Source of the DNA: Sediminibacterium goheungense
GTDB lineage: Bacteria; Bacteroidota; Bacteroidia; Chitinophagales; Chitinophagaceae
Direction: 5' to 3'
Assembly (NCBI RefSeq): GCF_004361915.1
Contig: NZ_SNWP01000017.1
Span: 1 to 33,839 of the forward strand
Length of the DNA: 33,839 nucleotides
Shown here: piece after piece, positions 26,522-33,839 of the stretch
How positions within the stretch are numbered: the first letter of the stretch is position 1
How the letters are laid out: every line of letters starts with the position of its first letter
Position numbers and translations under genes: made by a program
The notes under the pieces: generated by a model
The model's database searches: none
What the model was told of the DNA's origin: nothing
What the model saw: only the letters and a program-made list of their open reading frames with translations

Positions 26522-26553
26522 GAAAAATACAGGTTTCGGATGATGCATACAAA
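26522..26553 (-). promoter_or_regulatory. Probable promoter of the DPP IV gene
   Basis: The minus strand has TTTG (26553-26550), 20 nt, then TATTTTTC (26529-26522), one mismatch from the -7 consensus. The TTTG coincides with the T-run of the pyrG terminator. Confidence 0.35.
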
Positions 26554-26574
26554 AAGACCCGGTAAAACCGGGTC
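26551..26574 (-). terminator. Terminator after pyrG
   Basis: The perfect stem GACCCGGT (26556-26563) and ACCGGGTC (26567-26574) has a 3-nt loop. On the minus strand it is followed by TTTTTG. It begins 28 nt after the pyrG stop. Confidence 0.9.
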
Positions 26575-26601
26575 CTGAATAGTTAACGCTGAATAAAAGT
26601 A

Positions 26602-28248
26602 TTATTTTTCTCCCTGCAAGCTGGTTTTCTTCGCCGTATTTCTTTGTTCGTTGTATTTTTTTGCTGCACCTATGAAATGTACAAATAAGGGTGCGGGTTT
26701 TTCTACGGTACTTTTCAACTCCGGATGATATTGAACGCCAATAAAGAATGGATGTTCAGGTATTTCCATAATTTCTACAAGACCCGTTTCCGGATTACGG
26801 CCACTTGCGATCATCCCACTTGACTGAAACTGATCGAAATAGTCGTTATTAAATTCATAACGATGACGATGGCGTTCTGAAATACTGGTTTCTCCATATA
26901 TCTTGTGTGCAAGACTACCTGCTGTAATCTCACATGGATAAGCTCCCAAACGCATGGTTCCGCCCATCATTTTAATTTTCTTCTGTTCTTCCATCATATT
27001 AATAACAGCATCAGAAGTAGAAGTATCCATTTCGGTTGAATGAGCATGTTTGAGTCCAAGTACATTTCTTGCAAATTCAATCACTGCCATTTGCATACCC
27101 AGACAAATTCCGAAAAAAGGCAACCCTTTCTCACGGGCATATTGCACCGCTACAATTTTACCTTCAATGCCTCTGTGTCCGAAACCGGGTGCAACCAATA
27201 AACCATCAAGACCTTCCAGCTTTTCTGCCACATTTTCCTGGGTAATATATTCACTATGTACATTTACTACCTGCACTTTTACTTCATTCATGGCACCTGC
27301 ATGTACAAAACTTTCCAAAATAGATTTGTATGCATCCTGCAGTTCAATATACTTACCAATAAGCCCCACTGTTACCTTACTCTTCGGATATTTGAGTTTA
27401 TCAAGAAAGCCCTTCCATTTATCCAGATTAGGCTCACTGTATTGTGTGATGTTTAATTTCTTCAGACAAATCAGATCCAGTTTCTCCCGTAACATCAATA
27501 ATGGCACTTCATAAATGGTTGAAGCGTCCATGGCTTCAATTACAGCTTCTGTTTTAACATTACAGAAAAGTGCAATTTTCCGCTTGATATCATCATTCAA
27601 TGGTTCTTCTGTTCTACATACAATGATATCTGGGTGAACACCTGTTTCACTCAGCATTTTTACACTATGCTGTGTAGGTTTGGTTTTCAGTTCTTTTGCT
27701 GCACGCAGGTATGGAATCAATGTAAGGTGCACTACCATTACGTCTTCTTCAGGTAATTCCCATTGTAACTGGCGAACGGCTTCAATAAAGGGAAGACTTT
27801 CGATATCGCCCACAGTTCCCCCTATTTCGGTAATGATGATATCGAATTGGTTATCCTGCCCCAACAACAACATTCTTCTTTTGATTTCATCAGTAATATG
27901 GGGAACTACCTGTACGGTTTTTCCTAAGAAATCGCCCGCCCTCTCCTTATTGATAACAGTCTGATAAATACGACCTGTGGTTACGTTATTGGCCTGAGAA
28001 GTATAGATATTAAGGAAACGTTCATAGTGCCCCAGATCAAGATCGGTTTCTGCGCCATCTTCTGTTACATAACACTCTCCGTGTTCATATGGATTAAGCG
28101 TACCGGGGTCAACATTGATATATGGATCAAACTTCTGAATGGTAGCCCTCAGTCCTCTTGCCTGTAATAATTTGGCAAGCGAAGCTGCTATAATTCCTTT
28201 TCCTAAACTACTCGTTACCCCACCGGTAACAAAAATGTACTTGGCCAT
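26602..28248 (-). CDS. pyrG: CTP synthase
   Basis: 548 residues, typical length. It converts UTP to CTP with ATP and glutamine. The N-terminal amidoligase domain (1-270) starts [22 protein letters not shown], with [20 protein letters not shown] and [12 protein letters not shown]. The C-terminal class I glutamine amidotransferase (about 290-535) has [10 protein letters not shown] with the nucleophile Cys and VQYHPELKS with the His-x-Glu pair. It is a single-gene unit closed by a strong terminator. Confidence 0.98.
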   Translation of the reverse strand: MAKYIFVTGGVTSSLGKGIIAASLAKLLQARGLRATIQKFDPYINVDPGTLNPYEHGECYVTEDGAETDLDLGHYERFLNIYTSQANNVTTGRIYQTVINKERAGDFLGKTVQVVPHITDEIKRRMLLLGQDNQFDIIITEIGGTVGDIESLPFIEAVRQLQWELPEEDVMVVHLTLIPYLRAAKELKTKPTQHSVKMLSETGVHPDIIVCRTEEPLNDDIKRKIALFCNVKTEAVIEAMDASTIYEVPLLMLREKLDLICLKKLNITQYSEPNLDKWKGFLDKLKYPKSKVTVGLIGKYIELQDAYKSILESFVHAGAMNEVKVQVVNVHSEYITQENVAEKLEGLDGLLVAPGFGHRGIEGKIVAVQYAREKGLPFFGICLGMQMAVIEFARNVLGLKHAHSTEMDTSTSDAVINMMEEQKKIKMMGGTMRLGAYPCEITAGSLAHKIYGETSISERHRHRYEFNNDYFDQFQSSGMIASGRNPETGLVEIMEIPEHPFFIGVQYHPELKSTVEKPAPLFVHFIGAAKKYNEQRNTAKKTSLQGEK

Positions 28249-28532
28249 GATATGCTGTTATTTATTCGTTTATCGTCTGTTTGCTCATTTTATATTATAC
28301 CGGCCTGGTGAAGGCATGGGTACAATAATAAAAAACCGATATCTATTATGTTGATACACAAACAGATAGCGGAAAATACTGATTTGACCTTGTAAATGAG
28401 CGGTGAAAAAATTCAGAGGTCATACAAACCTACAGCAAAAAACTCGATTTAAAAAACAGGCTGGCCTTAATGAACGATTACTGTCCGAATGTGTTAACTT
28501 GACGTGAACATCTTTATCCTCAAAAATTTGTT

Positions 28533-29414
28533 ATGAAAAAACTATTCATTCTTGCAGTGGCAGCTTTTTGTACTGCTGCATTCCTTGGTTACAGTTATAA
28601 AACGCCCGTTCCTGAGCCATTAACACCTGCCTGCTATATAAGTTGTTTTACAACCGAAATCATGGATCAGTTCAAAGCAGAAGCATCTACCCGCGCATTT
28701 GCCATGTTGCATGATAATCCAAAAGATTTTACACTTGCGGATGCCGCTGGTAAAGCGATAAGTTTTAAAGCCGCTGATGGCAGTAATGCTATGGGCTATG
28801 AGATCCGCAGTAAGAAAAAGTCAAATAAATGGTTATTTGTAATTCAGGAATGGTGGGGTCTGAATGACTATATCAAAAAAGAGAGCGAAACCTTCTATAA
28901 AGACCTTGGTGAAGATGTAAATGTAATTGCATTGGATCTCTATGATGGCAAAATCGCTGCCACAGCCGACAGTGCCATGAAACTGATACAGTCAGCCAAA
29001 ACAGAAAGACTGGAAAGTATTATCAAAGGTGCCATTGCTTACGCAGGTACAGAAGCTAAAATATATACCGTTGGCTGGTGCTTTGGTGGTATGTGGAGCT
29101 TGCAAAGCAGTTTACTTGCCGGTAAACAGGCAGCAGGTTGTGTTATGTATTATGGCCGTCCTGAAAATAATATCGAGAAACTGAAGACCCTGAATTGTGA
29201 TGTAATAGGTTTCTTTGGTAATAAAGATCGCAGCCCATCACCCGAAGTGGTAAATAAATTTGAAGCTGATATGCAGACTGCTGGTAAAAAACTAACTGCC
29301 TATAAATATGATGCAGGACATGGTTTTGCCAACCCCAGTAACCCTGTCTTTAACAAAGAAGCCGCTGAAGACGCGCATGCTAAAGCGGTCGCTTTCTTGA
29401 AGGAAAGACTTTAA
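28533..29414 (+). CDS. Exported dienelactone hydrolase-like protein
   Basis: 293 residues. An N-terminal hydrophobic segment (MKKLFILAVAAFCTAAFLGY) suggests export. About 60 residues of unassigned sequence with two Cys (ACYISCF) precede the alpha/beta-hydrolase fold. The dienelactone hydrolase triad is present: Cys183 (GWCFGGMW), Asp232 (GNKDRSPSP) and His263 (AGHGFANPS); also VIQEWWGLNDYI and VIALDLYDG. The Cys nucleophile is typical of the family; the substrate is not known. It is a single-gene unit ending at heptad element D. Confidence 0.93.
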   Translation: MKKLFILAVAAFCTAAFLGYSYKTPVPEPLTPACYISCFTTEIMDQFKAEASTRAFAMLHDNPKDFTLADAAGKAISFKAADGSNAMGYEIRSKKKSNKWLFVIQEWWGLNDYIKKESETFYKDLGEDVNVIALDLYDGKIAATADSAMKLIQSAKTERLESIIKGAIAYAGTEAKIYTVGWCFGGMWSLQSSLLAGKQAAGCVMYYGRPENNIEKLKTLNCDVIGFFGNKDRSPSPEVVNKFEADMQTAGKKLTAYKYDAGHGFANPSNPVFNKEAAEDAHAKAVAFLKERL

Positions 29415-29417
29415 AAC

Positions 29418-29510
29418 AGAGGAATAAGAAATATGAAATAAGGAACAGAGAAAGTTGTTGCATATCCTTTCTTATTCCTTATTTCATATTCCATGTTTCC
29501 TATTTTCCTG
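29418..29510. repeat. Heptad repeat element D (unit about GGAATAA/GAAATAA), inverted
   Basis: Left arm about 29420-29453, loop about 12 nt, right arm about 29466-29508. The reverse complement of the right arm matches the left arm closely, including AATATGAAATAAGGAA in both. Unit steps are 7 bp. It fills the gap between convergent genes (stops at 29414 and 29512). Confidence 0.8.
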
Positions 29511-29511
29511 T

Positions 29512-30312
29512 TTACATATCGTTTACAATCTTCTTATAACTCGTTACAACCCCTCGTATCAATGAGGAACTAAATCCCTGGTGTTCCATTTCATTCAGAC
29601 CTGCGATAGTGCAGCCTTTGGGGGTGGTTACTTTATCTATTTCTTGTTCGGGATGTGTATTTTTCTGAAGTAATAATTCTGCAGCACCTTTTACGGTCTG
29701 GGCCGCAATCAACGATGCAGTTGCTGCATTAAAACCGATTTCAATACCGCCCTGTATATTGGCCCTGATATAACGCATCGCAAAAGCCGTTCCGCAAGCA
29801 CCCAATACAGTAGCAGCGTCCATTAGTTTTTCTTCTATAAAAACCGTTTTACCCAACTGGCCAAACAGTGATCTTACATAACTTTCCTGTTCGTCATTAG
29901 CTGCTGAAGCATATATACAAGTCATACTTTCCTGAATGGCAATCGCAGTATTCGGCATGGCCCGAAACACCGTCAGCTCATCACCTATTACTTCCCTGAT
30001 ATCTTTTACCCAGGCACCTGTAACTACGCTGATAAGGGTATGCCTCAACGGATCGAGAAAAGGTTGCATTTCTGTAAGCACTTCTTTTAACTGAAATGGT
30101 TTTATAGCTAATAATATCCAGTCAGCATATTTTACCGCCTCGATATTGTTATTACTTACCATCGCACCCTGTTCTTCGAGGTGTTTGAGGGTGTCGGTAT
30201 TTCTTTTTGTGATAATGAGGTGGGATGGATGAATAAATCCACTTTTAATAAGTCCCTCAGCCATTGCGGCACCAAGGTTTCCTCCACCAATGATGGCTAG
30301 TTTTTTGTTCAT
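29512..30312 (-). CDS. proC: Pyrroline-5-carboxylate reductase
   Basis: 266 residues. It makes proline from pyrroline-5-carboxylate with NAD(P)H in the last step of proline synthesis. The Rossmann start KLAIIGGGNLGAAMAEGLIKSG, WILLAIKPFQLKEVL, VFRAMPNTAIAIQESMT, GACGTAFAMRYI, and the C-terminal signature TTPKGCTIAGLNEMEHQGF are all present. It lies 129 nt downstream of hldD, with heptad element E between them. Confidence 0.97.
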   Translation of the reverse strand: MNKKLAIIGGGNLGAAMAEGLIKSGFIHPSHLIITKRNTDTLKHLEEQGAMVSNNNIEAVKYADWILLAIKPFQLKEVLTEMQPFLDPLRHTLISVVTGAWVKDIREVIGDELTVFRAMPNTAIAIQESMTCIYASAANDEQESYVRSLFGQLGKTVFIEEKLMDAATVLGACGTAFAMRYIRANIQGGIEIGFNAATASLIAAQTVKGAAELLLQKNTHPEQEIDKVTTPKGCTIAGLNEMEHQGFSSSLIRGVVTSYKKIVNDM

Positions 30313-30327
30313 GACGATTGCTTTAGG

Positions 30328-30430
30328 TATGCTTATAGTTGATAGCGTATAGCTAATGGCTTATTACTAATGGTAATGACAAATATTCTTTGCTATTACC
30401 TATGATCCATAGGCCATTCTGCTATCCTGC
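30328..30430. repeat. Heptad repeat element E (unit about ATAGCTA), imperfectly inverted
   Basis: The left part reads ATAGTTG, ATAGCGT, ATAGCTA, ATGGCTT, ATTACTA, ATGGTAA in 7-bp steps. The reverse complement of 30389-30427 reads in related steps (ATAGCAG, AATGGCC, TATGGAT, CATAGGT, AATAGC). It lies between hldD and proC, two genes in the same direction, unlike elements A to D. Confidence 0.55.
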
Positions 30431-30441
30431 TCATCCCAAAT

Positions 30442-31440
30442 TTACCCCAAAGTTCTGAGATAGTTTCTGACGTAATCGTCAACGCCCGCTTCAAGTGAGG
30501 TGAAGGGGGCGCCATAACCAGCCTTGCGTAGTTTCTGCATATTAGCCTCGGTAAAATACTGGTACTTATTGCGGATATCTTCCGGCATATCGATGTATTG
30601 TATAACAGGTTCCTTATCAAGCCCGGCGAATGTAGCTTTTACAAGATCTATAAAGGTTCGGGCCTTGCCTGTACCCAAATTATATAAACCATTATTCACC
30701 ATTGACCATTGACCATTCCCCATTGACTCCCTTATCCACTCAATAACAGCAACCACATCTTTCACATAAATAAAATCGCGTAGTTGCTCCCCATCTTTAT
30801 AATCAGATCGATGACTTTTGAATAATTTTACATACCCCACTTCTTTAATCTGGTTGAAAGCATGCCAGATAACGCTGGCCATTCTTCCTTTGTGGTACTC
30901 ATTCGGACCATACACATTGAAGAACTTAAGTCCGGTCCAGCAAGGTGGTGCATCTGTTTGTTGGAGAGCCCACTTATCAAACTCATTTTTACTGATGCCG
31001 TAAGGATTTAATGGTTGTAATTTTTCAACTATTGCATGATCATCATTATATCCAGATTCACCCGCTCCATAAGTGGCTGCAGATGATGCATAAATAAGCG
31101 GCACCTTTTTTTGTGTGCAATAATTCCAGACTGTTTTGGAATAGGCAACATTCAATTCCTCATGAATGGCATAATCAAACTCTGTGGTATCGGTTCTGGC
31201 TCCCAGATGAATGAAACAACTAATTACCGGCTCATGCAACGATAACCAGTCGAAGAGATTATAACGCTCAACAACATGGGCATAGCCTTTCTGTTCCCAG
31301 TTTTTTCTTTTTGCTTCTACACCAAAATCATCCACCAATATCAGGTTACGATACCCCAACGTATTCAGGTGTTCTGCCATACGGGAACCGATAAATCCGG
31401 CTGCACCTGTTACAATGATATACGAGGTATTGTCTGACAT
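30442..31440 (-). CDS. hldD: ADP-L-glycero-D-manno-heptose 6-epimerase
   Basis: 332 residues. It epimerises the heptose used for the LPS inner core. Extended SDR features: TGAAGFIGSRMAEHL (NADP site), SSAATYGAGE, the YxxxK pair in YGISK (Tyr147, Lys151), KFFNVYGPNEYHKGRMASV, and QLRDFIYVKDVV. Between WIRE and GLYNLGTG lies a stretch SMGNGQWSMVNN (about 239-250), roughly eight residues longer than in E. coli HldD; it is encoded by heptad repeats (30693-30727). The start is 4 nt after the purL stop, so the two genes form an operon. Confidence 0.95.
   Translation of the reverse strand: MSDNTSYIIVTGAAGFIGSRMAEHLNTLGYRNLILVDDFGVEAKRKNWEQKGYAHVVERYNLFDWLSLHEPVISCFIHLGARTDTTEFDYAIHEELNVAYSKTVWNYCTQKKVPLIYASSAATYGAGESGYNDDHAIVEKLQPLNPYGISKNEFDKWALQQTDAPPCWTGLKFFNVYGPNEYHKGRMASVIWHAFNQIKEVGYVKLFKSHRSDYKDGEQLRDFIYVKDVVAVIEWIRESMGNGQWSMVNNGLYNLGTGKARTFIDLVKATFAGLDKEPVIQYIDMPEDIRNKYQYFTEANMQKLRKAGYGAPFTSLEAGVDDYVRNYLRTLG
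30693..30727. repeat. Heptad repeat F inside hldD (GTCAATG)
   Basis: In strict register the plus strand reads TATTCAC, CATTGAC, CATTGAC, CATTCCC, CATTGAC. The reverse complement is the unit of the large array at 33714-33839. Three units make 21 nt, so they code for seven residues (VNGQWSM) without a stop. Confidence 0.85.
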
Positions 31441-31444
31441 GCTA

Positions 31445-33649
31445 TCAGTTGATCAGTTTTTCGATCGCAGTATCATAAAGGTTTTTCCAGTTATCGATGT
31501 TACCCCATGATACTCCGTTTACAGATACCTGTCCTGTTGTTACAGTACCCAATACAGTAGCTGCAATACCGGCAGCTTTGGCAGCTTCCGTGATGGCTGC
31601 TGCGTTATCATTGGCGCAGGAAACAACGACCCGGCTCTGTGCTTCACCAAACCAGAAAGCATCTTTACGCAAGCTGGTTTCAGCTTCTACAGTAAAACCT
31701 AACCCACGGTTAAATCCACTTTCAAGGAGATTAATGGCCAGTCCGCCTTCACTGATATCATGTGCACTCAGTATCATTTTATTTTTAATAAGAGAAGATA
31801 CTAATTGCTGTACATTGTATTCTTCATCAAGATTAAAATATGGTGCAGGTGAATATTCTACTTTCTTTAATTTATGGAGATATTCTGAAGAGGCAATATC
31901 ATTCTGCTGCGTACCCAATAGTATAATCACATCTCCTTCATTTTTAAAATCGAGTGTCATCCTTGCATCTACATCGTCCACAATACCCACCATTCCAATC
32001 GTAGGTGTAGGGTAAACAGGTCCGTCGGGATTCTGGTTATAGAAACTCACATTACCACCGGTAACGGGGGTATTAAATTTACGACAGGCATCGCCCATAC
32101 CGGTTACTGCTTTTACAAACTGGTAATATACTTCTGGATCGTAAGGGTTACCAAAATTGAGACAGTTTGTTACACCGATGGGTTCACCACCACTACATAC
32201 AATATTACGCGCAGCCTCTGCTACCGCAATCATACCGCCTGTATATGGATCAGCAAATACATATTTACTGTTACAGTCTACCGTTACAGCCAATCCTTTT
32301 CCGGTTCCTTTGGCCAATACCACAGTTGCATCACTCGGTGCATTCGTAGATGTATTCGCAGCACCCACCATACTGTCATATTGCGTGTAAACCCAACGCT
32401 TGGATGCTATATTTGGAATCTGAACCAGTTGCTCAGCTACAGATTTGAGGTCAGTCACATCTTCAATAACAGCAGGATCAAAAGCTTTGATTTTTTCAAA
32501 ATATTTTGGTTCGCGGTATTCACGGGTATATTGAGGCGCACCTCCACCCAATACCAGTTCATGCGCAGGTATTTCAGCTTCCAGTTCACCATGCATGTAA
32601 AATTTCAATAGGCCGTCACCGGTTACTTCTCCGATATTACTGGCAGAGAGATCCCATTTTTCAAAAACTTTCAGTACCGCTTCTTCCTTACCTTTCTCCA
32701 CTACAATCAACATTCTTTCCTGGCTCTCACTCAGCAATAATTCCCATGCTTTCATGTTTTGCTGACGGGTGGGTACTTTTTCAAGATCAATGCGCATACC
32801 AACACCACCTTTGGCACTCATTTCTGCAGTAGAACATATGATACCTGCGGCACCCATATCCTGCATACCCACAACGGCACCAGTATTAATAAGTTCGAGA
32901 CAGGCTTCCAATAATTTCTTTTCCTGGAAAGGGTCACCTACTTGTACAGCTGGCAGTTCTTCCGCGCTTTCTGCGGTAATATCAGCAGATGCAAATGAGG
33001 CACCGCCGATACCATCTTTTCCCGTAGCACTACCCACAAAAAACACAGGGTTACCTATACCTGCAGCCGTTGCGCTGATCATATCACCTGCTTTCATGAT
33101 ACCCACACTCATGGCATTCACCAATGGGTTGGTATGATAGCAATCTTCAAAATATACTTCACCCCCTACGGTTGGCACACCAAAACAGTTGCCATAATGA
33201 CCAATACCATGCACCACCCCGCTTAACAGACGCTGTGTTTTTTTATCTTTCAGGTTACCAAAACGCAAACTGTTGAGAGAGGCGATCGGACGGGCGCCCA
33301 TGGTAAAAATATCGCGCTGGATTCCACCTACACCTGTTGCTGCACCCTGAAATGGCTCAATGGCACTGGGATGATTGTGGCTCTCAATTTTAAATACCAC
33401 GCCAAAACCATTACCCATATCCATCAGACCTGCATTCTCCTCACCGGCAGCTACCAGCATCCTGCCACCATCACGTGGAAGGGTCTTTAACCACTTGATA
33501 GAGTTTTTATAACTACAGTGTTCACTCCACATACCACTGAAAGCACATAGCTCAGTAAAGTTGGGGGTTCTGCCTAGTTTCTGTTTGATGAGTTCGAATT
33601 CTTCTGCTGTAAGACGCAGTTTCTCGGCGGTTTGAACGGTGATTTCCAT
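31445..33649 (-). CDS. purL: Phosphoribosylformylglycinamidine synthase II (small PurL)
   Basis: 734 residues, the small PurL type that works with separate PurS and PurQ subunits in purine synthesis: FGAR plus glutamine and ATP to FGAM. Visible: FTELCAFSGMWSEHCSYKNS with the catalytic His, FKIESHNHPSAIEPFQGAATGVGGIQRDIF, GVPTVGGEVYF, MQDMGAAGIICSTAEMSAKG, and in the second half SAHDISEGGLAINLLE and TPVTGGNVSFYN. PurS and PurQ are not in the window. It heads a unit with hldD. Confidence 0.97.
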   Translation of the reverse strand: MEITVQTAEKLRLTAEEFELIKQKLGRTPNFTELCAFSGMWSEHCSYKNSIKWLKTLPRDGGRMLVAAGEENAGLMDMGNGFGVVFKIESHNHPSAIEPFQGAATGVGGIQRDIFTMGARPIASLNSLRFGNLKDKKTQRLLSGVVHGIGHYGNCFGVPTVGGEVYFEDCYHTNPLVNAMSVGIMKAGDMISATAAGIGNPVFFVGSATGKDGIGGASFASADITAESAEELPAVQVGDPFQEKKLLEACLELINTGAVVGMQDMGAAGIICSTAEMSAKGGVGMRIDLEKVPTRQQNMKAWELLLSESQERMLIVVEKGKEEAVLKVFEKWDLSASNIGEVTGDGLLKFYMHGELEAEIPAHELVLGGGAPQYTREYREPKYFEKIKAFDPAVIEDVTDLKSVAEQLVQIPNIASKRWVYTQYDSMVGAANTSTNAPSDATVVLAKGTGKGLAVTVDCNSKYVFADPYTGGMIAVAEAARNIVCSGGEPIGVTNCLNFGNPYDPEVYYQFVKAVTGMGDACRKFNTPVTGGNVSFYNQNPDGPVYPTPTIGMVGIVDDVDARMTLDFKNEGDVIILLGTQQNDIASSEYLHKLKKVEYSPAPYFNLDEEYNVQQLVSSLIKNKMILSAHDISEGGLAINLLESGFNRGLGFTVEAETSLRKDAFWFGEAQSRVVVSCANDNAAAITEAAKAAGIAATVLGTVTTGQVSVNGVSWGNIDNWKNLYDTAIEKLIN

Positions 33650-33713
33650 GATGCTGCGAAGGTAAGAAAGTGAAAGGGGAAATCAGAAGGGTAAATGCAA
33701 AAGTTGGTAAGAT

Positions 33714-33839
33714 GTGAATGGTCAATGGTCAATGGTCAATGGTCAATGGTCAATGGTCAATGGTCAATGGTCAATGGTCAATGGTCAATGGTCAATGGTC
33801 AATGGTCAATGGTCAATGGTCAATGGTCAATGGTCAATG
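33714..33839. repeat. Heptad array G: 17 perfect GTCAATG units, continuing beyond the window
   Basis: Positions 33721-33839 are exactly 17 copies of GTCAATG (119 nt), preceded by one variant GTGAATG (33714-33720). The array begins 65 nt upstream of the purL start and reaches the window edge, so its full length is unknown. There are no spacers, so it is not a CRISPR array. Confidence 0.97.

Noticed and set aside
28249..28532. Small gene or RNA between pyrG and the dienelactone hydrolase-like gene
   Set aside because: No frame, no clear hairpin and no convincing TAnnTTTG element; I see only AT-rich divergent intergenic DNA.
33714..33839. CRISPR array
   Set aside because: The unit is 7 bp and there are no spacers; it is a simple tandem repeat.

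Overview
The window reads as chromosomal DNA of a Bacteroidota bacterium, most likely family Chitinophagaceae or a close relative (inference). The evidence is AT-rich intergenic DNA, promoter cores of the Bacteroidota type (TTTG about 19 nt upstream of TAnnTTTG), C-terminal type IX secretion (T9SS) sorting domains, a secreted S9B dipeptidyl peptidase IV, a DUF4407 membrane protein, a small-type PurL and a ComA-like phosphosulfolactate synthase. I see no tRNA, rRNA, CRISPR array, phage integrase or insertion sequence.

Layout. 1-4470 (minus): a surface-protein cluster made of a lipoprotein, a small T9SS cargo protein, a secreted 280-aa protein and a very repetitive fibre-like protein that runs off the left edge; its repeat is 336 bp (112 aa). 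4471-4953 holds no convincing gene but several perfect short dyads. 4995-5879 (minus): rpsG and rpsL with their own promoter and terminator; fusA does not follow. 6149-11209 (plus): a giant T9SS cargo protein. 11256-12320 (minus): ilvE. 12387-16631 (plus): a tight four-gene run of an unknown protein faintly like DNA polymerase III psi, rdgB, a hotdog thioesterase and a GH3-PA14 glycosidase. 16669-19687 (minus): aroE, the ComA-like gene and a TPR protein. 19820-20176 (plus): a small secreted protein. 20225-22806 (minus): a small secreted protein and yidC. 23000-24199 (plus): DUF4407 protein. 24307-28248 (minus): DPP IV and pyrG. 28533-29414 (plus): a secreted dienelactone hydrolase-like protein. 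29512-33649 (minus): proC, hldD and purL.

Most genes are housekeeping: translation, membrane insertion, nucleotide and amino-acid synthesis, LPS core heptose. The rest build or secrete envelope and surface proteins.

The signal not explained by genes is a set of short repeats that all have a 7-bp period. There are seven loci (16627-16680, 20177-20218, 24200-24306, 29418-29510, 30328-30430, 30693-30727, 33714-33839). The unit differs from locus to locus (about GAATAAT, TTTCCTG, AATAAGA, ATAGCTA, GTCAATG) but the period is always seven. Four sit exactly between convergent gene ends, four are organised as inverted repeats, one has entered the hldD reading frame, and one is a perfect array of 17 units upstream of purL that continues past the window. 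This heptad family is the best candidate here for something undescribed.
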